A stretch of 64,000 nt of DNA from the NCBI RefSeq assembly GCF_013664685.1, contig NZ_JAAKDE010000001.1, positions 108,132-172,131 on the forward strand. The letters run 5' to 3'. A model generated the notes under the pieces. It was not told the origin of the DNA, ran no database searches, and saw only the letters and a list, made by a program, of their open reading frames with translations. The translations under genes and the position numbers were made by a program. The first letter of the stretch is position 1, and the number at the start of each line of letters is the position of its first letter. The stretch is from Capillibacterium thermochitinicola. GTDB taxonomy: Bacteria; Bacillota; UBA4882; UBA10575. Below are positions 22,961 through 31,564 of the stretch, piece after piece.

Positions 22961-23075
22961 GGGCCAAGAAATTCATGTCGGCAGAGATACATTCGGCCCG
23001 GCTGTGGTAAGGCGGGGAAAAACGATCACACCACACAGGACCACATGACGACGGGCAATGCGTGACGAGAAGTAT
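22961..23075. repeat. Intergenic element, copy A
   Basis: Starts with GGGCCAAGAAATTCA, identical to copy B at 31441, followed by related blocks (TCGGC-GA, GGTAAGGC-GG-AAAAA, ATCA-AC, ATGCG-GACGAGA) in the same order with small gaps. Both copies lie just after one gene and before another. Nature unknown: structured RNA element or small dispersed repeat. Confidence 0.5.
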
Positions 23076-23092
23076 TTGATAGGCGGGAAGGC

Positions 23093-24232
23093 ATGATGAA
23101 GAAGAAAAAACTATTTCTGTTTGTTTTTGTTGGTCTCATTTTCGTCTTCTTTTGCGGAGGAGAACCGGTCGCCGCGGCGTGGCAGACGCTAACGGGGAGC
23201 GAGATCTTGATCCGGGAAGGGGAAGTGATTACCGGCGACTTATGGGTAATGGGCAATGGGGTCAAGATTGCCGGACAGGTCAAGGGCGACCTCCTCATCT
23301 TTGCCGATGACCTGGAAGTGAGCGGAAAGGTGGACGGTGATCTGCTGGGGGTGACCGGACGGACGGTGATCTCCGGGGTGGTGACCGGGGATGTGCGGGG
23401 TTTATCGGCGTTCATGCAGATAGACGGAGTGGTGGGAGGTAATCTCTCCGCCGCCGGTACGCAGTTGGTCGTTGGCCCCCAAAGTAAAGTCGGCTCGCTG
23501 TTAAGCTGGTATACGGCGACGCGCCTGTCCGGGGAGATTGCCGGGTCGGCTTTGGCCAAAGGGAATATCTTCAGCCTCGACGGGAAAGTCGGCGGGGACC
23601 TGGAGGTCGGGGCCAAGCAGATCGTGGCCGGGAAGAATGCGGTGGTCAACGGTGATTTTATCTACCCGGCCGGAGCGGAACCGGTCTTGATGCCCGGCGC
23701 GCACGTCGGTGGCCAGCGCCGGACGGCCGCCCAAATGGCGGGTTCCGCCATGACCGGGGTGAAGGGAATCTGGTTTTTGGGCAGCTTGCTGATGGGACTG
23801 CTTTGGCTGCTCTTTTTCCCGCGCCGCTGGAAAGAGATACTTAGCACGGGGTTTGTCTGGTCCCGGGTGATTGGTTTTGGCTTTGTGGGCTTCTTTTTCC
23901 TGCCGGTCATGGCCGTCTTGGCCATGTTGACGCTGGTTGGCTTGCCGCTCGGGATTGGCCTCTTTCTTCTCTTTTTGATCCTGATGTTCTTTGGGGAACT
24001 TCCGGTCTATCTCCTGGCGGGACGTTGGTTTTGCCGGCTTTTCCGCAAAACGAGCCGCCTCCATCCGGCCTTTCTTTTCCTGGTGGGCGGGTTTGTTTTT
24101 ACTTTTCTCAAGCTGATTCCAGTGCTCGGCTTCTACCTTGCCCTTGGTGGGCGGATCCTGGGCAACGGTCTCCTCTTGACGTATCTCTTTTGGCGGGAAA
24201 AGCCGGGAAAAGTGCTACCGCTCCAGGTGTAA
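23093..24232 (+). CDS. Secreted bactofilin-like beta-helix protein with membrane C-terminus
   Basis: A 379-residue protein. Residues 1-29 are a signal peptide or anchor (after a Lys run), residues about 35-215 show repeating V-x-G-D/V-x-G-x-V blocks typical of the polymer-forming bactofilin/beta-helix fold (GDLWVMGNGVKIAG, GKVDGDLLGV), and four hydrophobic helices follow from about 225. The helix-rich C-terminus places the beta-helix outside the cytoplasmic membrane, whereas classical bactofilins are cytoplasmic. This arrangement is common in hypothetical proteins of Firmicutes. ATG at 23093 or 23096, with only a weak GGGAAGG site. Function unknown, plausibly envelope structure. Confidence 0.82.
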   Translation: MMKKKKLFLFVFVGLIFVFFCGGEPVAAAWQTLTGSEILIREGEVITGDLWVMGNGVKIAGQVKGDLLIFADDLEVSGKVDGDLLGVTGRTVISGVVTGDVRGLSAFMQIDGVVGGNLSAAGTQLVVGPQSKVGSLLSWYTATRLSGEIAGSALAKGNIFSLDGKVGGDLEVGAKQIVAGKNAVVNGDFIYPAGAEPVLMPGAHVGGQRRTAAQMAGSAMTGVKGIWFLGSLLMGLLWLLFFPRRWKEILSTGFVWSRVIGFGFVGFFFLPVMAVLAMLTLVGLPLGIGLFLLFLILMFFGELPVYLLAGRWFCRLFRKTSRLHPAFLFLVGGFVFTFLKLIPVLGFYLALGGRILGNGLLLTYLFWREKPGKVLPLQV

Positions 24233-24359
24233 ACGGGAGTTTCCGCGCCAGTGGATTCGCGATTTAGGCCGGCTGCGCATTTCATAAGCTTCCTTCCGTC
24301 CGTTAATACTATGGATATGTGTGATTGTGTTATTTCCGGATCGAAGAAGGAGGCAAAAG

Positions 24360-25277
24360 TTGGGCATGAAACTGTTGGCCGGAAAGACCTGGTGTTGGCT
24401 GCTGGTCTTGATTATACTGGGGCAAACAACAGTTCTTTACGGGGAGGCCCCGGAGAGTTGCGGTTGTGCCCCGGAAACCGTCATCAGCTTCGGTGCGGTC
24501 GGGGAGGATATTGCGGAACTGCAACGTTTTTTACAAGCGGAAAAGCTTTACCACCAAGAAATTTCGGGCGTCTTTGACGAGCACACAACCGAGGCGGTCA
24601 AGGCTTTCCAGCGCCGAAACGGGCTGGCGATCACCGGGATCCTTGATTTACCGACGTGGCAAGCCCTGGGGCAAACTGCCGCCACCACGGTGATGGCCAA
24701 CCCGCCGCCGGGTGATTTGCGCATTATTGTGGATACCAGTTATTTCACCCTTTACGTCCTGGTCGACCACGAGATCTTTGCCAAATTTCCGGTGGCCATT
24801 GGGAAACGGGAGACGCCTACTCCGGTCGGCAACTGGAAGGTGGTCAACAAGGGGCACTGGAGTGGGGGATTCGGCACCCGGTGGATCGGGCTAAACATTC
24901 CTTTTGGGACTTACGGGATTCATGGCACCAATAAACCGTGGTCAATCGGGCGCATGGAAAGTAAAGGTTGTGTCCGGATGTACAACCGTGATGTGGAACA
25001 GCTGTACCGCTGGGTAAAGGTGGGAACACCCGTTCATATTATTGGCGATCCCTTTATGGGCCGTCGCCGGTTGGTCAAAGGCGAAAAGGGCGCCGATGTC
25101 ATGTATTTGCAAAAACGCCTGCGGCAGTTGGGTATTTACGACCAGGGGATTGACGGCATTTTCGGCCCTGGTACGGAACAGGCGGTCAAAGCGTTTCAGA
25201 AGGAAAACCGGCTCCCGGTTACCGGACAGGTTGGTTGGCGGGAATATATCGCCATGGGGCTAATCAGTGAAGAATAG
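24360..25277 (+). CDS. L,D-transpeptidase (YkuD) flanked by two peptidoglycan-binding domains
   Basis: Makes 3-3 peptidoglycan cross-links or anchors proteins to the wall, outside the cytoplasmic membrane. After a signal peptide come a PG_binding_1 domain (about 40-105: GEDIAELQRFLQ, FDEHTTEAVKAFQRRNGL), the YkuD domain with the catalytic motif HGTNKPWSIG...SKGCVRM (His and Cys both present), and a second PG_binding_1 domain at the C-terminus (GADVMYLQKRLRQLG, FGPGTEQAVKAFQKEN). TTG at 24360 sits 6 bases after AAGGAGG and is preferred over ATG at 24366. In spore formers such enzymes are often cortex or stress related. Confidence 0.94.
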   Translation: MGMKLLAGKTWCWLLVLIILGQTTVLYGEAPESCGCAPETVISFGAVGEDIAELQRFLQAEKLYHQEISGVFDEHTTEAVKAFQRRNGLAITGILDLPTWQALGQTAATTVMANPPPGDLRIIVDTSYFTLYVLVDHEIFAKFPVAIGKRETPTPVGNWKVVNKGHWSGGFGTRWIGLNIPFGTYGIHGTNKPWSIGRMESKGCVRMYNRDVEQLYRWVKVGTPVHIIGDPFMGRRRLVKGEKGADVMYLQKRLRQLGIYDQGIDGIFGPGTEQAVKAFQKENRLPVTGQVGWREYIAMGLISEE

Positions 25278-25280
25278 GTA

Positions 25281-25306
25281 AAACCTCCCATAACGGGAGG
25301 TTTTTT
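25281..25306 (+). terminator. Intrinsic terminator after L,D-transpeptidase
   Basis: Nine-base stem AAACCTCCC with GGGAGGTTT, ATAAC loop, T run. Confidence 0.9.
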
Positions 25307-25393
25307 CATTGAAAAAAAAGGGTTCTCACGAATTTGACCGAATATAAAATTTAGTACTTTTTAGCAATCGGACTTAGGTACGGAGCGGATTTA

Positions 25394-25422
25394 ATTGCCT
25401 AATTTATTGTGAATTAGGCAAT
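25394..25422. promoter_or_regulatory. Perfect 11-bp inverted repeat in cheX/HD-GYP leader
   Basis: ATTGCCTAATT and AATTAGGCAAT are separated by TATTGTG, 27 bases before the start of the CheX-like gene. There is no T run, so it is not a terminator. It could be an operator or an mRNA hairpin. Confidence 0.5.
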
Positions 25423-25448
25423 TTCTCTAGCTGTATAAAGGGGGTCTA

Positions 25449-25922
25449 TTGTTGAAAGCAGAATTTATCAATCCTTTTGTTGGTGCTGCCTACGACATTA
25501 TTAAACGGGTCGCCGCAATTGAAGCAACCAAGGGTGAACTGGCGCTCGCCAATTCGCCGATCCGTGGTGACGAAGTGAACGTGGTGATCGGCGTTACCGG
25601 GGACCTGACCGGACAGATTATTTTTTGTCTTTCGGAAGCGACGGCTTTGGTGTTTGCTTCAAAGATGTTAATGAATTTAGTGACCGACTCCTTTAACGAA
25701 TTGGCCAAAAGCGCCATCTGTGAGATGGGTAATATGATCCTTGGTCGTGCGGTGACTTCCCTTGGCGAACGTGGTTATTTTTGCAACTTAACTCCCCCGG
25801 CGCTCTTTATCGGGAAGAACGTGGTCGTTTCCACTCAAGCCTTGAAGTTCTTAGTGATCCCCCTCGAAACGAAGTACGGCCCAATTACCATTAATGCGGC
25901 ATTACAAGAAAAACAGGCATAA
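25449..25922 (+). CDS. CheX-like phosphatase-family protein (second copy)
   Basis: A 157-residue CheX-fold protein with the ExxN motif in SAICEMGNMILG and the GVTGDLTGQI strand shared with the copy at 1917-2393. It starts at TTG (25449 or 25452) after AAAGGGGG. It ends 3 bases before the ribosome-binding site of the HD-GYP gene, so the two are co-translated. A CheX protein with an HD-GYP protein suggests control of a response regulator tied to cyclic di-GMP, but no regulator gene is visible here. Confidence 0.8.
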   Translation: MLKAEFINPFVGAAYDIIKRVAAIEATKGELALANSPIRGDEVNVVIGVTGDLTGQIIFCLSEATALVFASKMLMNLVTDSFNELAKSAICEMGNMILGRAVTSLGERGYFCNLTPPALFIGKNVVVSTQALKFLVIPLETKYGPITINAALQEKQA

Positions 25923-25934
25923 GGAGTGATATTG

Positions 25935-27065
25935 GTGCAGACGATTCGGGTTGGGCAGTTGGTTCCCGGCATGATCCTGGCCCAAGATGTGTTAATTCCC
26001 CGGACGGGAGTCACGCTCCTGCCGATGAATACAGTCTTAACAATGGAGATGATTCGCCGGATCGCTTCTTTTAACATTGAGGAAGTTTATATCAAGGTGC
26101 CGGAGCGAAGCGACAAGGAGAAGAATGAAGAGATCCTGGCACCGGTGATGGCGGAGACCCATGAAAAATCGGTGGCGGCGGTCGAAAAAGTCATTACCAA
26201 CTTCCGCAAGGACAGCTTTACCCAGGAAGCCATCGACGGGCTGGTCGGTGATCTTTTGGAACAGGTGGAGATGGATGCCGACCTGCTTCTTAACCTTACA
26301 CATATGAAGAGTTACGATAACTATCTTTTCTCTCACTCGGTGAACGTCAGCATCATCAGTATTTTAATCGGCGAACAGTTGGGGTACGAAAAAGAGGAGT
26401 TGAACCAACTGGGGGTGGCGGCGCTCCTGCATGATATCGGGATGCTGAAGATCGCGGTGGAGACCTGGCGGAAGACGGGGACGTTGACCCCCACCGAATA
26501 CCAGGAGGTCAGGAAGCACCCCGAGTACGGTGCAGAGCTCTTGGCCGGTATGTCCCCCGAGATCCAAGCGGTGGCCGCGCAGCATCATGAGCGGTTTGAT
26601 GGTTCGGGTTATCCACGGGGATTAAAAGGAAGCCAGATCAACTATAAAGCCCGTATCGTGGCGCTGGCCGATGTTTACGAGGCTTGTATCTCGGATCGTC
26701 CTTACCGGGAAAGGCTTACGCCCCAGGAAGCAATCAAGTTAATCGTGGCCAACCAGGAGGGTTTTGACCCGCAAATCTTAAAAGTCTTCCTGTTAACAAT
26801 GGCCATCTATCCCATCGGGACCTTTGTGCGCTTGAACACGGGGGAAATCGGCAAAGTGATCCGTGTTTCCAAAAACCAACCTTTCCGGCCGGTACTTTCG
26901 CTTTATTTTGACCGGCAGGGTGAACTCCTCGGCCAACCGATCCGTTTGGATCTGAGCCAAGATGTGAATCATTTGTTATACGTCGAGGATACCTTATCGG
27001 CTTCCGAGCATAAACGCCTCTCCGAAATTGTGGTCAAGGCTTTTCCCAACCGTCCCTGGGGATAA
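25935..27065 (+). CDS. HD-GYP domain protein, predicted cyclic di-GMP phosphodiesterase
   Basis: A 376-residue protein with an N-terminal extension found before many HD-GYP domains (QLVPGMILAQDVLIPRTGVTLL), then a HD-GYP domain with HSVNVSIIS, LLHDIGM, QHHERFDGSGYPRGL and ALADVYEACISDRPYR. The residue after HDIG is Met rather than the usual Lys, with Lys two residues later, so activity is likely but not certain. AAGGAG overlaps the GTG at 25926, which therefore cannot be the start; GTG at 25935, or TTG at 25932, fits. No receiver or sensor domain is present, so input may come through the CheX partner. Confidence 0.9.
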   Translation: MQTIRVGQLVPGMILAQDVLIPRTGVTLLPMNTVLTMEMIRRIASFNIEEVYIKVPERSDKEKNEEILAPVMAETHEKSVAAVEKVITNFRKDSFTQEAIDGLVGDLLEQVEMDADLLLNLTHMKSYDNYLFSHSVNVSIISILIGEQLGYEKEELNQLGVAALLHDIGMLKIAVETWRKTGTLTPTEYQEVRKHPEYGAELLAGMSPEIQAVAAQHHERFDGSGYPRGLKGSQINYKARIVALADVYEACISDRPYRERLTPQEAIKLIVANQEGFDPQILKVFLLTMAIYPIGTFVRLNTGEIGKVIRVSKNQPFRPVLSLYFDRQGELLGQPIRLDLSQDVNHLLYVEDTLSASEHKRLSEIVVKAFPNRPWG

Positions 27066-27077
27066 GACGGGAAAAAC

Positions 27078-27113
27078 ACCGTCTGCCAACACGAAGGCAG
27101 GCGGTTTTTTTTA
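27078..27113 (+). terminator. Intrinsic terminator after HD-GYP gene
   Basis: Ten-base stem ACCGTCTGCC with GGCAGGCGGT (one G-U pair), eight-base loop and eight T. Confidence 0.92.
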
Positions 27114-27172
27114 TTCCAAAATTTACAGTGATATTGTTGGTCACGATCCAAGACTTACCGGGGCTCTGCGGC

Positions 27173-27201
27173 TCGAAAGCAAACCGTTTCTGTGTTATAA
27201 T
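27173..27201 (+). promoter_or_regulatory. Probable sigma-A promoter of the ftsH-like operon
   Basis: TCGAAA at 27173-27178, 17 bases, then a perfect TATAAT at 27196-27201. It is 70 bases upstream of the first gene of the next operon. Confidence 0.55.
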
Positions 27202-27271
27202 TTTTTATGTCAATTAAGTTTTATCATGATTAAAATGACCGACCTAACACTATTTTAGGAAGGGGATTAGG

Positions 27272-27847
27272 ATGTCCAGGAAAAACTGGAGCCTGCGGCA
27301 GATCTTTATTATTGCCTTGGTGGGTTTGCTCACTTCCGGGCTCCTGTTTGGGGGCGGATTTTTGTACGAAAAATTCTTTCAACGTAATCCGTTGCAAAAG
27401 TGGGTCAAAACCAATCCGGCGATCACCGGTTTTCAGTTACAGGAGCAGAAAGCGGGTTTATGCTTGGAATTAACGCTCGATCCGCAAAAGGTGGATAACC
27501 TGCAGGCCATCCTTGAGCCGTTTATCCGTGAGGTGGTCAGCAGAAAACAGCGGCCGGTGCATGAGGTGCGGATTGCCAATGAACCTTCTCCCGAGTTGGC
27601 GGAGGTCTATTATCAACTTAGTTTTGCCTTGGCGGAAGCGCAAGCGACCGGCGAATACAACACCCTATACGGTGTCCTCCAGTCTTTACAGGCGGCAGCA
27701 GGCGAGGCCGACTTCCGTGTTTATCTCGGAACCGATTATCTTTATGTGCAATTGAAGAAGGGCAACGAGAGCTATTTTTCGGTGGTGCCCCGTAATGATT
27801 ACGCCAATCTGGTCCTGGCCATGGAGACGAAGGGAGGGAGAGGCTAA
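27272..27847 (+). CDS. Single-pass membrane protein of unknown function
   Basis: A 191-residue protein not recognised as a known family. An N-terminal membrane helix (residues about 10-32) is followed by an outside-facing alpha/beta domain with two or three regular helices (AEVYYQLSFALAEAQATGEYNTLY) and a C-terminal strand region. Its stop overlaps the start of the FtsH-like gene (the final G of TAATG is shared), so the two are probably translated together and may form a complex, for example as a substrate adaptor or the missing periplasmic part of that protease. The ATG at 27272 has GGAAGGGG upstream. Confidence 0.7.
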   Translation: MSRKNWSLRQIFIIALVGLLTSGLLFGGGFLYEKFFQRNPLQKWVKTNPAITGFQLQEQKAGLCLELTLDPQKVDNLQAILEPFIREVVSRKQRPVHEVRIANEPSPELAEVYYQLSFALAEAQATGEYNTLYGVLQSLQAAAGEADFRVYLGTDYLYVQLKKGNESYFSVVPRNDYANLVLAMETKGGRG

Positions 27848-29331
27848 TGTGGAAAGAAGTGCTGATCGGCATGGGGGCCGGGGTGTTGGTCTTTTTATAT
27901 GCCCGCGGTTTTGACCCAATGCCTTTCCTGCTTTTGGGCGGCTTCTTCTTTATCCTCCGTTTTTACCTGCAAGGCCGGGGTTTGGAGAAGAATTATGAAA
28001 CCATCGATGCGGCCGGCGACAAGGCGGTGATCCCCACGGTGACCTTTGCCGACATTGGCGGTCAGGAAATCGCCAAACGTGAGCTGATGGAAGCCTTGGA
28101 TTTTTTGAAGGATGAAGAAAAGGTGAAAGATCTGGGGATCCGGCCCCTGAAAGGGATTCTTTTGAGCGGACCGCCGGGTACCGGGAAAACCTTGATGGCG
28201 AAGGCGGCTGCTTCCTACACGGATTCGGTCTTTTTGGCAGCCTCCGGATCGGAGTTTATCCAGATGTACGCCGGGGTTGGGGCGCAAAGGGTGCGACAGC
28301 TTTTCGCCCGGGCCCGGAGGCTGGCGCAAAAAACCGGGAAACAAAAGGCCATTATCTTCCTGGATGAGTTGGATGTTTTGGGCGGAAAAAGAGGAAAACA
28401 CACTTCCCATCTGGAATATGATCAGACTCTGAACCAATTGTTGGTCGAGATGGACGGGATCAAAGCGACCGACGGCACCAAAGTGCTGGTGATTGGGGCG
28501 ACCAACCGGGTTGACCTGCTGGACGACGCGTTACTCCGTCCGGGGCGGTTTGACCGCCGGGTTCAGGTAGATCTGCCCGAGAAGGACGGGCGCCTTAAGA
28601 TCCTCCAGATTCACACGAGAAACAAACCGCTGGCGGCGACGGTTAATTTGGAGACCATCGCCGAAGAGACTTTTGGCTTCTCCGGGGCCCATCTCGAATC
28701 TTTGGTGAACGAAGCGGCCATTTTGGCGTTTCGGCAGGGCAAGAAGGAGATCGGTAACGCCGAGTTACAAGAGGCTATCGATAAAGTGATCCTTGGGGAG
28801 AAGCTGGAACGCAAGCCACGCCGGGAGGAATTGCACCGGGTCGCCATCCACGAGACCGGTCATGCCTTAGTCAGTGAAACGGTCCGTCCACACTCCGTCG
28901 GGACGGTCACGGTGGTTCCGCGCGGGAAGGCCTTGGGTTTTATGCGGCCGAATGGGAAAGATGAACAGTTCCTTTACACCAAAGCCGATCTGGAGGACCG
29001 GATCGCCGTCTTGCTCGGCGGGGCCGTTGCGGAAGAATTGATCTACGGGACGCGGAGTACCGGGGCCGGCAACGACTTGGAACAAGCGGTGCAGCTGGCG
29101 AAGGAGATTATCAAAAACGGCCTTTCTCCGCTGGGGATTGTTGATCAGGAGTACACGCCCAAAGAGCGGATTAATGCGACTTTTACGGAGATCATTACGG
29201 CGCAGGAGGAACGGGTCAGGGGGATCCTGACGGCGAACCTTCCCCTCCTCAAAGAAGTGGCCGAACGGCTTCTGGTGGCGGAGAAACTCTCCGGGGCCGA
29301 GTTCCGGTCTTTGCTGAAGGAGACGGCATAA
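27847..29331 (+). CDS. FtsH-like AAA+ zinc metalloprotease without extracytoplasmic domain
   Basis: A 494-residue membrane AAA+ protease. Two short hydrophobic helices (residues about 5-40) replace the usual helix - 70-residue periplasmic domain - helix of FtsH. Then come the AAA module (SGPPGTGKT, IIFLDELDVLGG, second region of homology GATNRVDLLDDALLRPGRFDRR) and the peptidase with HETGH and the third ligand region GAGNDLEQA. Canonical FtsH is about 600-650 residues, so this is a short paralogue. The upstream gene encodes a single-pass protein with an outside domain, a plausible partner. The substrate is unknown. Confidence 0.9.
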   Translation: MWKEVLIGMGAGVLVFLYARGFDPMPFLLLGGFFFILRFYLQGRGLEKNYETIDAAGDKAVIPTVTFADIGGQEIAKRELMEALDFLKDEEKVKDLGIRPLKGILLSGPPGTGKTLMAKAAASYTDSVFLAASGSEFIQMYAGVGAQRVRQLFARARRLAQKTGKQKAIIFLDELDVLGGKRGKHTSHLEYDQTLNQLLVEMDGIKATDGTKVLVIGATNRVDLLDDALLRPGRFDRRVQVDLPEKDGRLKILQIHTRNKPLAATVNLETIAEETFGFSGAHLESLVNEAAILAFRQGKKEIGNAELQEAIDKVILGEKLERKPRREELHRVAIHETGHALVSETVRPHSVGTVTVVPRGKALGFMRPNGKDEQFLYTKADLEDRIAVLLGGAVAEELIYGTRSTGAGNDLEQAVQLAKEIIKNGLSPLGIVDQEYTPKERINATFTEIITAQEERVRGILTANLPLLKEVAERLLVAEKLSGAEFRSLLKETA

Positions 29332-29392
29332 ACGGTTTTTGCTGAAGGAGCGGCAGGAACAGCAGGACCAGATAGAAAGTTGGGGCAATTCG

Positions 29393-30826
29393 ATGCAGAA
29401 GTTGAAGCGGATCAAACTGGGGCCAAAGGGAAAGCAAATCGCCCTCTTGCTGCTGGTGATGGTTACCGTTGGGATTGGCCTGACCGCCTTCGGCGGGATG
29501 AAGGCGGAGTTTGGTCCCTTTGCGGTTAGGCTCGCCTTTGCTTGGGGCTGGCCGGGCGAAAGCCGCCTGGTGATCCCGCCCCTCGGTGAGATTACCGCCT
29601 ATACCCACCGGTGGCCGGTTGTCCTCTCCGCCACCCTGGAGCGGATTGATTTGCCCCTGCTCCAGCACGAGCTCCTCGGGGTCAGTGCTTCCCGGGATTA
29701 CCTTGCAGGTCTTTTGCTGGAATTGCGGGGCCACCTTTACCGGTTTCTTGTCCGCTTATGCCTGGTGGGCGGGGGGGCCGGTTTGTTGGCCGGCCTTCTG
29801 TTTGGCGAGCGCCGCTTCGCAGCCTGGTGGCGGACGGCCGGCGTAGGGGCCCTCCTGGTTCTGTTCATTATGGGCGGGGTTTTGGCCGGTTTCGACCAGG
29901 AAGCGTTCAAAAACCCCCGTTACGAAGGGGCTTTGGAGGTAGCGCCCTGGGCGCTGAGTTTGATTGAAGAAGGGTTGAACCGTCTCCCCGAGTTCAGCCT
30001 ACGACTGGCGGAAGTGGCCGGCAAGATGGATACGGTTTTCGCCGGGGTCAATACCCTTTCGCCGTTGGCCAACGTTGAAGGGGAGCTTAAAGTGCTTCAT
30101 GTCTCCGACATTCATAACAATCCGGCAGCGGTGGAATTTATCGAAAAAGTCATTGCCGGGTTTGGCGTGGATCTGGTGATTGACACCGGTGATTTGACCG
30201 ATTACGGGACCGCTTTGGAAACGGAGTTGAACCGGAGGATTAACAATTTAGGGGTGAAATACCTGTTTGTTCCGGGGAACCATGATTCAGCCGCCGTGGT
30301 TGCGCACTTGCGCAAGTATAAGAATGTGATTGTGATGAGTAAACGGATCTACGAAACACACGGGCTGACGATTATGGGATGGCCGGATCCGGCCAGTACC
30401 GGGACGGAACGCCTGTTACCGGGGGATGACGAATTGAAGGCGGAAGCGGAGAACCTCCGGGCCTATCTGGAGGCGGCCGACCGGGAGATCGATCTCTTGG
30501 CGGTCCACAACCGGAAACTGGTCACTCCGCTTCCGGCGGGGGTTCCGGTGGTGTTGTACGGGCATGACCACAAGATGGCCATTGGCGAAGTGGACGGAAC
30601 GGTGCTTGTCAACGCCGGAACGACCGGAGCGGCCGGTCTCCGTGGCCTTGGCAACGAAAAAATCCCCTATAGCGTGGCCCTACTCCGGTTCAACCGGAAG
30701 GACGGGCGGTACCGCTTGGTTGCCGTTGATTCGATCCAGGTTTTCAGCTTACATGGAAAGTTTATCCTGGAACGGACGGTGGTGAACACGTCCGGTGCAG
30801 CCGGGGAAGAAACAGGAGACAGGTAA
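29393..30826 (+). CDS. Membrane-anchored metallophosphoesterase
   Basis: A 477-residue protein with one N-terminal helix (about 15-35), a second and third hydrophobic segment near 125-175, then a calcineurin-like metallophosphoesterase domain: HVSDIHNN, DTGDLTDYG, VPGNHDS and the late YGHDHK. All metal-binding motifs are intact. The domain order puts the active site on the outer face if the helices are paired as they look. The start is uncertain: ATG at 29393 is used, but no strong ribosome-binding site is visible and an in-frame TTG at 29339 extends the ORF. It follows the FtsH-like gene by about 60 bases. Confidence 0.85.
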   Translation: MQKLKRIKLGPKGKQIALLLLVMVTVGIGLTAFGGMKAEFGPFAVRLAFAWGWPGESRLVIPPLGEITAYTHRWPVVLSATLERIDLPLLQHELLGVSASRDYLAGLLLELRGHLYRFLVRLCLVGGGAGLLAGLLFGERRFAAWWRTAGVGALLVLFIMGGVLAGFDQEAFKNPRYEGALEVAPWALSLIEEGLNRLPEFSLRLAEVAGKMDTVFAGVNTLSPLANVEGELKVLHVSDIHNNPAAVEFIEKVIAGFGVDLVIDTGDLTDYGTALETELNRRINNLGVKYLFVPGNHDSAAVVAHLRKYKNVIVMSKRIYETHGLTIMGWPDPASTGTERLLPGDDELKAEAENLRAYLEAADREIDLLAVHNRKLVTPLPAGVPVVLYGHDHKMAIGEVDGTVLVNAGTTGAAGLRGLGNEKIPYSVALLRFNRKDGRYRLVAVDSIQVFSLHGKFILERTVVNTSGAAGEETGDR

Positions 30827-30875
30827 GTAGATAGTGGAAGAAGAGATGGATACGGCAGGATGGAGGGTTGGCGGA

Positions 30876-31424
30876 ATGCGATTGTTTGTGGCGGTTCGGT
30901 TAGCTTCCGAATTACAGCAGGCGGTTGGGGCCTTTATTGCCCAAAATGCAGCCAAAACAAAAGGAGTTAAATGGGTTGACGCCAGTCAAGCCCATTTCAC
31001 TCTCTTTTTTTTAGGAGAACAACCGGCACGGTTGGTCGCGGAGCTCGACCCCCTGCTGCAAAAGGCCGCAGCCGGGCAAGGAAGTTTCCTTCTTTCTTTA
31101 GGACCGGGCGGGGTTTTTCCCTCCTGGAAAGCACCGCGGGTACTCTGGTTGGGAGTGGAAAAGGGAGCGGAGGAGTTAAAGTCGCTCGCGGCCCGGGTGA
31201 CGGCGGCCTGCGTCGAAAAGGGAGCGCCGCCGCCCGACCGCGCTTTCACTCCCCATCTTACGCTCGGGCGGGTGAAAAAACCACCGGTCGCGATTGACCG
31301 GGAAACGCTAGTCCGGGGGGTGGCGGGCGAAATGACGGTGACGTCCTTCACTTTATTTGCCAGTGAGTTAAGACCGCAGGGGCCACTCTACCAGGAGCTT
31401 GCCACTTACCAGTTGGCGAAGTAG
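30876..31424 (+). CDS. thpR: RNA 2',3'-cyclic phosphodiesterase
   Basis: A 182-residue 2H phosphoesterase (LigT/ThpR). The two HxTx motifs are HFTLFFLG at about residue 44 and HLTLGRV at about 128. It hydrolyses 2',3'-cyclic phosphate ends to 2'-phosphates and is linked to tRNA/RNA processing. ATG at 30876 follows TGGAGGG; the upstream GTG/ATG codons give a non-conserved extension. It closes the run of genes that began at 27272. Confidence 0.93.
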   Translation: MRLFVAVRLASELQQAVGAFIAQNAAKTKGVKWVDASQAHFTLFFLGEQPARLVAELDPLLQKAAAGQGSFLLSLGPGGVFPSWKAPRVLWLGVEKGAEELKSLAARVTAACVEKGAPPPDRAFTPHLTLGRVKKPPVAIDRETLVRGVAGEMTVTSFTLFASELRPQGPLYQELATYQLAK

Positions 31425-31440
31425 GAATTGAAAGAAGACC

Positions 31441-31525
31441 GGGCCAAGAAATTCAATCGGCGGATAAACTCGATTTTAGCTGGGTAAGGCCGGAAAAAGT
31501 AATCATACATACATGCGACGAGAGG
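31441..31525. repeat. Intergenic element, copy B
   Basis: Begins with the same 15 bases as copy A (22961) and shares further blocks in order (ATCGGCGGA, AGCTGGGTAAGGCCGG, AATCATAC, GCGACGAGAGG). An internal AATCG/CGATT pairing is visible, and copy A can form a different short stem (GTCG/CGGC) at the same place. A weaker third relative of the 3' part (GATCATACAAACAAGCCGCG) lies at about 49971-49990. Confidence 0.5.
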
Positions 31526-31564
31526 GTTTTCAAGACACTAGTTAGAAAAGGAGGTTTTAAAATC

